Assembly (NCBI GenBank): GCA_933822405.4
Contig: CAKOGP040001914.1
Span: forward strand, 124,001-188,000
Direction of reading: 5' to 3'
DNA from: Cylindrotheca closterium
Taxonomy: Eukaryota; Bacillariophyta; Bacillariophyceae; Bacillariales; Bacillariaceae
DNA length: 64,000 bases
The position numbers and the translations under genes were made by a program. Positions 10,787-21,119 of this stretch are shown here, in pieces (position 1 is the first letter of the stretch; each line of letters opens with the position of its first letter). The notes under the pieces were generated by a model. The model had not been told where the DNA came from and searched no databases. It was given only the letters and a program-made list of their open reading frames with translations.

Positions 10787-12580
10787 CTAAAAAGCCCCAA
10801 CCATGTCCAAGTCCTGAGTGGCCAAAATGTCGTAGACACAATCTTGGATGCTCAAGGAATCTTGCAAAGCGGAACAAGCACGACGAGCCTCTTCCACGCT
10901 AATCTCACTCTCGGCCAAACGGCGGCGACGCTCTCCACGAGGATCCTCGGGAAGGAGGCAGAGTTCAGGAAATTGAGGAGGAGCCATTTCGTGAAAGAGC
11001 TTTTGTTCGTATGGCAAAACTTGCCACTCGATGCCAAAGTCAACGTAGTCAGCAAACTCAGTGACACCATCGCGGGCCAACATTTTGCCAGTAATGGGAT
11101 CTCCCAAGAGCCCCTCGGTTTGGTGGTAGGCCGTCTTTTCGCCATTGAGCTTGACGCGGACAAATTCCCGAAAGAGATCAATCCGAAGGCTGTGGCCAGG
11201 AACCTTGGTTCGGAGGTCAATCTGATAAGAACGCTTGTGAGGTCCGGACGTAGTTTGGGTGACGGGACACCCGGCAAAGGTATCCAAGTCGCCCAAATGC
11301 TCAAAGTTGATCCAGTAGTCCGGATCCAGATTCGAGTCGGAATTGCCTTGAATCTCAAGGACGTCGGTGCCAATGCGAATGGCCACGGACTGAATGTAGG
11401 ACCAATAACGGACAATCTTGGTGCGAATGTGAACGTCCAAGCCAAGGCCATTGCCAAAGTCTGGATCCTTGGCCAATACCAAATCGCACTGACCGTGGAA
11501 CTCATAGTGTTCTGTAAGAAGGGGAAGCGACAAGTGTGAGAGGGAGACCATTCAAAACCAATCATTCAGCAAATACAAATCGCGAAAGCAACACGTACCA
11601 TTCTTCCAAGTGGTAATGTGCGGATCACCGCCAGCTTCTGGAGGACGACACATGGCAATCTCGCAAGTCTTGATGTCGATAAAGGCCTTGGCAAAGGCTT
11701 GAGACAACTCAGGCTGACCGAGAAGGATTCCTCGGCGCAGAGTTTGAATGGACCAAATGGCTCCTGGTGTATTTTCAATCAGTGTAGCATAGTCAGCAAC
11801 AGTATTGCCCTGGCCATTGGTAATGTAACCAGTGTAATCCATTAGGGTATATGGAACAAGGTCGTAGTTTCCATCCAAAGTACCGTTGGCAAGCTTGACA
11901 GCCACAAAGACCTCATTGGGATAAGTTGGTGGGACCAATGCAGCTTGCACGGCAGGATCATAATTGTACCGCATGCCGAGGTTGCTGGCATCGATATCGC
12001 CAATATAGACATTGACAATCAAGTTAGCAACGTATTGACGATCTTGAATCTTGTTGACGACCGAGGCTTGAGTGACACCGGCATCCGCTGTGTGATGATC
12101 GCGATCTTCATCGGAAACCAAAATGACATTCTTGGCCATGCTTCCGCAAGTCTGAGCCAAATCCACGCCATCAATGGCAGCGGGAACACGATCAATAGAC
12201 TTGATCAAAGCAGTATATCCGTCTTCGTGAGTACCTGCAAAGCTTCGAGACCAGTCCAAGATGGCTAGAGTCAACCCATCCGAACAACCAATGAAACGGT
12301 AGCCGTCTGGATCGACGCCAGGATTGGCAGGAGGATTTCCAAAGCCGTTGGAACAGACAAAGACATGATCGAAACCGTAGGCTGGAGTCTGCAAAGTAGA
12401 AACAATGCCGGGAAGCGCCACATCCTTCAAGAAAACTTGCTCGGTGAACATGGAACCGGATTCGTCCATGGCGACGTTGATCAAGGCACACTTTTGGGTT
12501 CCTTGCAGGGTGTAATCATAGTAAGGCTGAGCCGAGGTGGCAACAGCCAAGAGTAAGAGGGAAAGTAGAGCAAGAATCAT
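10787..12580 (-). CDS. Secreted VWA-VWD domain protein, copy 1
   Basis: A probable extracellular or cell-wall-associated adhesion-type protein (568 residues). Exons are 12580-11599 and 11511-10787, with an 87-bp GT..AG intron. I chose the ATG at 12580 because it gives a clean signal peptide (cleavage after TSA17); an upstream in-frame ATG at 12652 would bury it. Next comes a VWA-like domain with a MIDAS DESGS motif (residues 39-43). It is followed by GDPH (318-321) opening a VWD-like domain (EHYEFHGQCDLVLAKDP, VHIRTKIVRYWSY). The tail has a basic GERRRRL site and a C..L.....DC.YD..ATQD ending. Paired cysteines suit an oxidising compartment. GDPH can self-cleave in mucins; that is family knowledge, not shown here. 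It is the copy without a Pro-rich insert. Confidence 0.85.
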
Positions 12581-13481
12581 TGTCAGATAAGAATAGTTCC
12601 TGCTGGGACGTGACGAAAAAATCAATCTGAACCAGAATTGTGAGGCATCCAAAGGATGAAAATCAAAAATTTTCGATGATTGGTCTGGCCGACCGACAGT
12701 TTTTACTTAACGATGCACGAATAAAAATCCGACTGGATCTGGATGGGAAAAGATCTTGGCAGTATTATAGTTGGTGGAGGTTCAGACCTTCTCCTTGACG
12801 GATCCCTTGCTATCTACGTGTCTGAATCCTTTGAAACATGTGAAACTTCTACGAAAACGATGACTGACTCTAATTGATCCCAGGAAGGATACTGCTTCGA
12901 GTTTGGAGGGACGAGATACTAGCTTCTTTTGGTATCATGATGAGGTGTAGGAGGCACGATAGGTTTTGTCAAAGCATTTGACATTATCGGCCCATGACAA
13001 TCCGACCATGGTAGCCATTGTAAAGCTTTTTTAAAAGCTACAAACTGTTGATAAGCAGACAACTTACAACGGTGTGAAGCATGGACAACGTGATAGCCGA
13101 CATGCCTTCTTCAGATTGCACTGCAGGAAGAGCTCTCAAACAAGAAGAAAAAGCTTCATCATTTGATTCATCAAACTATTAGACGATGTGCGAATACAAG
13201 TGTTCTTCGTTTTGTTAGCATAGCTTCGTTGAAACGAAAATTCCCTTGAAGCGCTTGGAAATAAAGGCTTTCTATGGCTCTTACTCGTACACTTACCGCG
13301 CCGCGGTATTTTTACCATGTATATACCGCGGCATTTCATGTCACTTGATTTTAACATACTGCAACGCTTTTCACAGCGGCATTGGAACGAATGACTATGA
13401 ATGAGCAGTGGAATGTGGAATATATGATATGATTCTATAGTACAGGAACTATTATTATGTATGCCACAAGGATCATGATAT
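12581..13481. other. Intergenic with a short perfect inverted repeat
   Basis: No gene seen. CCGCGGTAT at 13301-13309 and ATACCGCGG at 13323-13331 form 9-bp inverted arms with a 13-bp loop, 150 bp beyond the 3' end of the next gene. The function is unknown. Confidence 0.5.
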
Positions 13482-15833
13482 TTAGAACGCTCCGATCATG
13501 TCCAAGTCTTGTGTGGCCACAACGTCGTAGATACAATCCTTGATGCTCAGTGGGTCCTTCAGGGAAGCACAGGCGGCTTCAGCTTGTTCAATCGTAATGG
13601 ACGATTCATCCAAACGACGACGACGCTCGCCTTGAGGATCTTCAGGTTCAATACAGCGTTCGGGGAAGTGGGGATGGGAAGTTTCATGGAACAGCATTCC
13701 ATCCGCTGGAAGGACTTGCCACTCGTTTCCAAAGTCCACATAGTCATTGAACTCGGTGTGTTCGTCTCTTCCTAATAGTGCGCCAGAGCGTGGGTCTCCC
13801 AAGAGACCGATAGTGTTACCAAAGGTTTCCAAGCCACCATCGAGCTTGACGCGGACAAACTCTCGATATAAATCGATCACAATCTTCTTGCCCTTGTACT
13901 TGGAGTCCAGGTCGATTGTGTAGGACCGACGGTGGATCTTGTTGGAATCTTGAGTGACTGGGAAGCCGGCAAAGGTAGTCAGATCGCCCAAATACTCAAA
14001 GTTGACCCAGAACTTTGGCTCCGTGTTCATCTCGGTGCCGCCTTCCACTTCCAAGATGTCATCGCCAATACGAATGGCAGCCGCTTGAATGTAGGACCAG
14101 TAACGAACAATCTTGGTACGGATGTGGACATCCAATCCAAGGCCACCGCCCCATTTTGGATCCTTGGCCAAGACGAGATCACATTGCCCGTGGAACTCAT
14201 AGTGTTCTGAGGAGGCGCAGCGAAATGCGTGAGTTATAGAGTACATTGGATGACGAAAATGAGAATGCAACTACCAAACGCAAGACATACCATTCTTCCA
14301 AGTTGTAATGTGAGGATCTCCACCGATTTCAGGATCGCGACATCGAGTCATTTCGCAAATCTTGATATCAACAAGAGCGTTGGCAAAGGCATCGGAGAGT
14401 CCTGGAACGTCTCCCCTGGTACCCTTGCGCATGGTTCGAATGGAAAAGATGGTTCCCTTGGTACCTTCAATGATTTCTCCGTAGTCTTCAATGGTGTGGC
14501 CGTGTCCATTGGTCATGAGTTCCTTGTATAGCAAGGAAGGGTCCATTTCTTCCACATATTCGCCATGGATGACTCCGTCCTCCATTTTGGCCGAGAAGAT
14601 TTCATTGGGGATGTCTCCTCCGCCATAGAAACGGAAAGTACCAGTCTCACGATCAAGAATGGGCATGGTAAGCCTGGGGTAGTCGGTGGCGTTGTAGTTG
14701 TAGCGCATACCAATGATGTTGGCAGCATCATTCTTGATAAAGACATTGACAACAATGTTGTAAATGTACCCAGTCTCGGTAAGGCGCTGTCGGACATCGT
14801 CCTTGGTGACTTCAGTGACAGCATCGCGGTCTTCATCAGTGACCAAGATCATATTCAAAGCTGCGGTCCTGCAAGTCGAAGTGATGTTCACTCCGCCAAT
14901 GACTTCAGGAACATTGTTAATGGACTTGATGGTGGCAGCGTAGCCATCTTCGTTACGTCCCTCATTCCAGTAGCTCCATTGCAAAATGGTTCGATCGTAC
15001 CCCAAGGAGCATCCAAGGTGACGGTATCCATCTTCTGGATCTGCGTCCGGGTTTCCTCCAGGATTGTTTCCAAATCCGTTCGAACAAACAAAGACCTTGT
15101 CAAACTGATGCTTGTTCCCATTCAAGAACCTTACCATCTTGTTCACGGCTCGATCTCTCATGAACTGTTGTTCGGTTACCATCGAACCAGACTCATCCAT
15201 AGCAATATTAATGATAGCACACTTTTCTTCTCCATGGTATTTGTAACCAAATGGCTTCTCATGCTTATTGGGGAAGTAATAGTTAGAAGTGTCTGGGGGT
15301 GAAAGAAGACTGGGGTCACTTATTGATGTGGAATCTGTAGTAGTAGATCCATCTCCAGCAGTATCACCAGGAGGCGGAGGAAATGAAAAAGAGTCGCCAT
15401 CAGTGTCCCCAGGAGGTGGAGGACCGGTCAATGAAAACGAGTCAGTGGTTTCGGTAGTTGTAGTATCACCAGGGGGTGGAGCACCAGTCAATGAAAACGA
15501 CCCTGTTGTGTCGGTGGTTGTAGTATCACCAGGGGGCGGAGGACCTGTCAATGAAAACGATTCAGTAGTTGTAGTATCAACAGGAGGTGGAGGACCTGTC
15601 AATGAAAACGATTCAGTGGTGTCGGTTGTTGTTGTATCTCCGGGAGGTGGAGGACCAGTCAATGAAAACGATTCAGTGGTATCAGTTGTCGTAGTATCTC
15701 CGGGAGGTGGAGGACCAGTCAATGAAAACGATTCAGTGGGATCAGTTGTTGTTGTATCTCCGGGAGGTGGAGGAAACGAAAATTGTGCAGAGGCACCGAC
15801 AGCCAGTAGTAGAAGGCTTGAAGAGAGTCTCAT
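13482..15833 (-). CDS. Secreted VWA-VWD protein with N-terminal Pro-rich repeats, copy 2
   Basis: Paralog of copy 1 (755 residues). Exons are 15833-14291 and 14206-13482, with an 84-bp intron at exactly the same codon (Asn/Glu, phase 1) as in copy 1. The start at 15833 gives a signal peptide ending in GASA. It is followed by six ~20-residue PPPPGDTTTT-type repeats (one shortened) plus two shorter ones, about 160 residues rich in Pro, Thr and Ser and likely to be O-glycosylated or wall-embedded. Then come the VWA-like domain (MIDAS DESGS), GDPH (about 505-508), the VWD-like domain, GERRRRL and the same C-terminus as its neighbours. The Pro-rich stalk could space the adhesive domain from the surface; that is inference. 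The three genes run in one direction with no other gene between them. Confidence 0.85.
15352..15785. repeat. ~60-bp coding minisatellite (Pro/Thr/Ser-rich units)
   Basis: Tandem units of about 60 bp on the coding (minus) strand encode PPPPGD, then TTTT, then ESFSLTG-type residues. Units differ by a few substitutions, one is shortened, and the last two have different tails. All indels are multiples of three, so the frame is kept. Confidence 0.85.
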
Positions 15834-16720
15834 GTTGAACAGTGCAAAGGTTGTGGGTTTTGCAAGATTGTTTCTCACGCGTCGGGTACATCAGTTTTGT
15901 GAGTGAATGTGGTCATTTTGTGAGAATTTCTCCGAGAAAAACAGAAAAGGAGGTGTTTTCCGGTGAACCATAACAAGATTTTCATCCTGCTTATCAGGGC
16001 TCTAATGAACAAAATCGCAATTTTCAAATCCGGAGTCACATAGGTTCACGCAGTCTTTGCGAACGTGAAGTTGGATCACAATCTCTCTTGTCATTTTCTC
16101 AAACGATCTTTGCTTCACAAACAACATAGCACTCCTGTAGATTTTTCCCATCCAAACTCTTTTGCCATGGATGGTCCGACTACTTCAGGGCTCCACACAC
16201 ACGTCCAATCATTGACATTCCAAGTCTTCAGTCAATAGAGGACCGGGATGTCTCAGTCAATGGACAGGGCCGGACGAGCAACGAGCGAAACAAATGAGGG
16301 GTTTGGAGTCACAAATAAGTTGCAACATAGGAGGTGCTAGTAAATGTTCCTGCCAGCGCGCTGTGCTTCACTTTAGGCCACAAGAAGAGATCATTCTAAC
16401 CAACATTGGCTTTCCACACCAGGATCGATTGGATTTCAACAAAGTTTCCCTCCACAGCGTCCATACACCAACTACATGGTGTGATGGTTCGAGTTGGTCG
16501 CATTGACATTCACTGGTCATTTTTCGGGGATTTAAATTCCGGTGTTCACAAACCTGAAACCTTCATGGAATTTGGTACTTCACGTTCGGCTTTGGCGACT
16601 TGGAGAACTGGAAAAGGGAGAAGATTTTGTAGAATGCAAGAAAAAAATCAATGCAGCTATTATAAATGTACGTATCAGATTGAGAGCTAAACAGGGACGG
16701 TTGCAAAAACTGCATTGCTT
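15834..16720. other. Intergenic, no gene seen
   Basis: About 890 bp containing the promoter of copy 2 on its left and the 3' end of copy 3 on its right. Short ORFs show no homology I recognise and no repeats stand out. Confidence 0.5.
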
Positions 16721-18667
16721 CTAAAATGCGCCGACCATATCCAAGTCTTGTGTTGCCAGAATGTCGTACACGCAATCCTTAATGGTCAATGGGTCCTTCA
16801 AGGAAGCACACGCAGCCTCTGCTTGTTCAACCGAAATGGAAGATTCATCTAATCGGCGGCGGCGCTCACCTTGGGCATCCTCGGGTTGCAAACAACGCTC
16901 TGGGAAGGTAGGGTGTGCCGATTGACGGAAGAGGCGGCCATCAGCTGGGAGGACTTGCCACTCGTTGCCAAACTCGATGTAATCTTCAAAAGAATTGACG
17001 CCATCTCGAGCAAGCAGTGAACCAGAACGTGGATCTCCTAAGAGCCCGACGGTATTGCCAAAGGTCTCCAAGCCACCATCAAGCTTGACGCGGACGAATT
17101 CTCTATACAAATCAATGAAGATCTTCTTGCCGGGATACTTGGAGTTCAAATCAATAGTGTAGGAGCGACGGTGGATCTTGTTGGATTCTTGGTACACTGG
17201 GAATCCCGCAAAGGTGGTCAAGTCACCCAAGTGTTCAAAGTTGACCCAGTACTCGGCCTCCGTATTCATTTCGGTACCGCCTTGGATTTCCAAGATGTCA
17301 TTGCCAATGCGAATGGCCACAGATTGGACGTAACTCCAGTAACGAACAATCTTGGTACGAATGTGGACATCGAGTCCCATTCCTTCGGCAAAGTCAGGAT
17401 CCTTGGCCAAGACGAGATCACACTGTCCGTGGAACTCATAATGCTCGTTTTTCCAGGTGATAATATGGGGATCGGCAGCAATTTCTGGGGTACGGCACCT
17501 GGTCATTTCGCAGACCTTGATATCCACCAAGGCAGCAGCAAAAGCGTCCGAGATCTGCTCTTGTCCTCCACCGGCATAACCCTTTCGCAAGGTCCGGATC
17601 GAGAAGATTGCTCCTTGAGTATTCTCAATGATTTCTCCGTAATCTTGAATGGTGAGCCCATGTCCATTTGTCATGACTTCGGTGTAGATTCTTCCAGGAT
17701 CCTCGATCTCTACGTAATCAGATGTGAGAGCTCCGGTTGAATCCTCTTTCACTGCGAAGAGTTCGTTTGGAACATCTGGGGTCCAGAACTTGAAATACAT
17801 GGATGGGGCGGTTTGAAGCTTTCGCCGGAAACCAGGAAACCCAGCAGGGAATCCGGAAGTGGTGCCATCGGGCGGGGGCACATAGGAGCCATCAGGAGGT
17901 GGAGGGAAAGTCATCCCGCCATCGGACGGTGGCACATAGGAGCCGTCAGGAGGTGGAGGAGAAGTGGTATCGCCAGTGGTATCTCCGCCACTAGTAGGGA
18001 CAAACACCATCTCGGGAGTGGCGAGTCTGGTATAGTCGGTTGTGTTGTAGTTGTATCGCATTCCAATGATATTGTCGCTCCAGTCCGAGTTGATGAAGAC
18101 ATTGACAATGATGTTGTAGATGTAGCCTGTCTCAGCAAGACGGGATCTTACTTGCTCTTTCGTAACATCTGTGATAGCATCACGATCTTCATCTGTGACC
18201 AAGATCATGTTCTTGGCCATGAATCCACAGGTTTGAGCAAGGTCGACTCCTCCAATCACTGCTGGCACACGATCAATGGACTTGGTCGTGGCAGAATAGC
18301 CATCTTCTGTGCGTGAGTCAACATTGAGGTTGTATTGCAGAATAGATGCATCGTACCCCAGTGAGCATCCAATGTGGCGATATCCATCTGCATCTGCTTC
18401 GGGGTACAGTTGAAAGTTGTTTCCAAATCCGTTGGAGCATACGAAGACCTTTGTAAACTTGGGCCCTGGGCTTTGCAAAAGGTCTACTAGTTGTTTTGCC
18501 GCTCGTGTCCTCATGAAATCATGTTCCCCAACCATGGAACCGGATTCATCCATTGCAATATTAATCATCGCACATTTCTCCTCTCCTTTTAGTGTGTAGT
18601 CATAGTAAGGCTGGGCCGATGCTGCAGTAGCTAATGAAACGAGACTTACTAGTGACAATCTCATCAT
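16721..18667 (-). CDS. Secreted VWA-VWD protein, intronless copy 3
   Basis: Paralog of copies 1 and 2 (648 residues) in a single exon: the Asn-Glu junction that holds an intron in both neighbours is uninterrupted here. The start at 18667 (MMRLSLVS) gives a signal peptide ending in ASA, then QPYYDYTL as in copy 1; an in-frame upstream ATG at 18901 would hide it. The VWA-like domain has DESGS. A Pro-rich insert (PPPPDGSYVPP-type, two or three units) lies in the middle, near residues 225-275, not at the N-terminus as in copy 2. The residue before DPH is Ala, so GDPH is lost (ADPH). The VWD domain, GERRRRL and C-terminus are conserved. Same inferred role as its neighbours: extracellular adhesion or matrix. 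Confidence 0.85.
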   Translation of the reverse strand: MMRLSLVSLVSLATAASAQPYYDYTLKGEEKCAMINIAMDESGSMVGEHDFMRTRAAKQLVDLLQSPGPKFTKVFVCSNGFGNNFQLYPEADADGYRHIGCSLGYDASILQYNLNVDSRTEDGYSATTKSIDRVPAVIGGVDLAQTCGFMAKNMILVTDEDRDAITDVTKEQVRSRLAETGYIYNIIVNVFINSDWSDNIIGMRYNYNTTDYTRLATPEMVFVPTSGGDTTGDTTSPPPPDGSYVPPSDGGMTFPPPPDGSYVPPPDGTTSGFPAGFPGFRRKLQTAPSMYFKFWTPDVPNELFAVKEDSTGALTSDYVEIEDPGRIYTEVMTNGHGLTIQDYGEIIENTQGAIFSIRTLRKGYAGGGQEQISDAFAAALVDIKVCEMTRCRTPEIAADPHIITWKNEHYEFHGQCDLVLAKDPDFAEGMGLDVHIRTKIVRYWSYVQSVAIRIGNDILEIQGGTEMNTEAEYWVNFEHLGDLTTFAGFPVYQESNKIHRRSYTIDLNSKYPGKKIFIDLYREFVRVKLDGGLETFGNTVGLLGDPRSGSLLARDGVNSFEDYIEFGNEWQVLPADGRLFRQSAHPTFPERCLQPEDAQGERRRRLDESSISVEQAEAACASLKDPLTIKDCVYDILATQDLDMVGAF

Positions 18668-19272
18668 CTCTATCGTCTGGACAAAAAGTTGGAATGTAAG
18701 TTGAGAGATGCTGTAGGTTCTTGCACAGAAACTCAAGACTCGACCCGTGCGTGTACAATAAGTTTCGAGATTTTGTGCTTGGGTGACTTGCAGTGCAGTT
18801 TTGAGGTTCACGTTGGTCTTTTTTTCGGAGTTTATTTGACGTGTCCAAATTGCACCTCCAATAGTTGGATGTCTAGAAACCACATTTCTCTGACTCATCA
18901 TGCATCATATTTTACCGAAGATCTACATTAAAGTAAATGTTAGCCTGACAGACGGACGGCCGTGCCAAAAATCAATCTGATCTGATCAAATCATGTTCAA
19001 ATTCGATGTAGGGTTCTTGTTTTGAGAAGCCATCATCATCACCGTATCTACGCAGTATTATTGCCATCGGAGTGTTCGCATTTAAACCCAAACCACTGCT
19101 GAGGATCCTGCAGTTTCTTGAATGCCGATAGCATATAAAGTGCAGAAAAGACCAACCACGACCATCCAAAAACAGATACAGCTACCACCCACACAGAGAT
19201 ACTCGAACCAGAACCTTGCCAAACAACCATAAAAAATCGAAATTCCATTCATTCAGCACTCATTCATTCACC
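18668..19272. promoter_or_regulatory. Divergent intergenic region
   Basis: The region lies between the starts of the VWA-VWD copy 3 (minus) and the aminotransferase (plus), so both promoters should be here. I see no clear regulatory motif. CATTCATTCA-type repeats sit just before the 19273 start. Confidence 0.45.
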
Positions 19273-20876
19273 ATGCCTCCAACCAATAACAACACGACCA
19301 TCGACGCTGGGGAGCCAACCTCTGAAGATCAGCTCACTCATATTCGTCGATCCAGTCTCGCGTTGGATCCTGCCTGGGATGCTGAAACCAACAGTCTTCG
19401 TCACTTGGGCGATCTTGATGACGATGATTTGATTCCAATCGCCTACTTTCCACTCAAGGCCAACCTCAACGAGGCACCAAAAACCAAACAGGAGGGACTT
19501 CATCCATCCGCATCCGCGGGCGACGTCAGCGCCTATTCACAAGGCTCGTCGGACGACATCTGGCAAAATGTGCCTATGGGAGCCCCCGATGCCATTTTGG
19601 GTATTGCTCAAGCCTATCGCCAGTGTGAAGATCCCCGCAAGGTCAATGTCTGTGTTGGTGCCTATCGAGATGACGCTGGCAAGTCTTATGTCCTTCCTTC
19701 TGTGAGAGCTGCGGAAAAGATGCTATGGGAAAGCCAAGAGCCCAAGGAATATCTGCCAATCGAAGGTGACAAGGACTTTGTTCGCTGTGCACTCAAGTTT
19801 GCCTACGGTCCGAACATGGACATTGACACACATGTTGCAGCTGTCCAAACCTTGAGTGGAACGGGGGCCTGTGCCATTGGAGGACGATTCTTGGCACAGT
19901 TCTGGAAGAATCATCCCATTTATGTTCCAGATCCAACTTGGTCCAACCATATCTCGATCTTTAACCAATGTGGTTTGGACTGCCGGAAGTACCGATACTA
20001 CAATCGATCCACCAATGCTCTGGACCTGGAAGGCATGTTGAAAGACTTGAATCGGGCAAAAGATGGTTCCATTTTTCTATTACATGCGTGTGCTCACAAT
20101 CCAACAGGTAAGGTATTCCATGATTGCTGTTGTGTTATAGTTCCGGTGCTTGCCTCCATGATTGGTGTATTATTGTTGGCTAACACATGATCTTCTCGAA
20201 TTCAATCCAATTCTTAGGCTGCGATCCATCACTCGAACAATGGAAAGAGGTTATCGATGTCGTCCGCCAAAAGCATCATGTATGCTTCTTTGATTCTGCC
20301 TATCAAGGATTTGCCTCTGGCAATGCGGAAGTCGATGCCCAGGCCTTTCGTTATGCCGTATCCCAGCATGTTCCCATTCTCTTGGCGCAATCCTTTGCCA
20401 AGAACTTTGGTTTGTATGGGGAGCGAGTCGGCACACTGAGCGTGGTGTGCGGAGATGCCGAGCAGCGAGATCACATTCTCAGTGAATTGCGATTGATCAT
20501 TCGGCCACTTTACTCGTCACCGCCCCGACACGGAAGTTCGATTGTCAAGACCGTCTTGATGGATCCTGCCCTGAAGGAGCAATACTACGAGGAATGTGCC
20601 GGCATGGCACTTCGGATCCAAAAGATGAGAGTCAAGCTGGTCCAGGCACTGCAAAAGGCAGGAAGTCAACATGACTGGTCCCATATTACCGGTCAAATTG
20701 GCATGTTTGCCTTTACTGGAATGAATGAAGCAATGTGTCAACAGCTGACGGATGAGTTTTCCATTTACCTAACCATGAATGGCCGAATTAGTATGGCTGG
20801 TTTGAACCAAAAGAATCTGGAGTATGTTGCGGCCAGCATTCACGTGGTGACGGACGGAAAGAGTATTTCCCTATGA
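19273..20876 (+). CDS. Aspartate aminotransferase (class I, PLP)
   Basis: Interconverts aspartate + 2-oxoglutarate and oxaloacetate + glutamate. It has 497 residues in exons 19273-20107 and 20218-20876, with a 110-bp intron inside the HNPTG loop. The start at 19273 has a good context (CACCATGCC); an in-frame ATG at 19216 is possible. Family marks: VNVCVGAYRDD, HNPTG, FFDSAYQGF (PLP-binding Asp and Tyr), the PLP lysine in SFAKNFGLY (K340), and the substrate Arg in NGRISMAGLN. The N-terminal ~95 residues precede the usual start of the fold (WQNVPMGAPDAILG). They are acidic and Ser-rich with an RRSS site and do not look like a standard mitochondrial or plastid leader. The enzyme is probably cytosolic, but location is uncertain. 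Confidence 0.92.
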
Positions 20877-21119
20877 CGACGATGGGACTGTGGTGAAGTA
20901 GCAGGTGATGTGCAGGACTGATACCGTCACACAATAATGATAATAATAATAAAAATATTTTAAAATGATTAACATTCAAATACAAACTTGCTAATTATCA
21001 ATGATTTATTTATTTCATTTCATTCATCGTATTTACTAACTTATGCCGTTCGTATCCTGACAGCAAAGATTCTTTCATTCATATTGTGCGACTTTTTGCG
21101 ACTACTATTATATACTAGT

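Noticed and set aside
13301..13331. 9-bp inverted repeat with a 13-bp loop as a terminator or operator
   Set aside because: No T-run, no nearby promoter logic, and eukaryotic genes do not use such terminators; kept only as a sequence note.
15289..15906. 205-codon repetitive ORF on the plus strand
   Set aside because: Mirror of the Pro-rich minisatellite in the VWA-VWD gene; the minus-strand frame has the signal peptide and domains.
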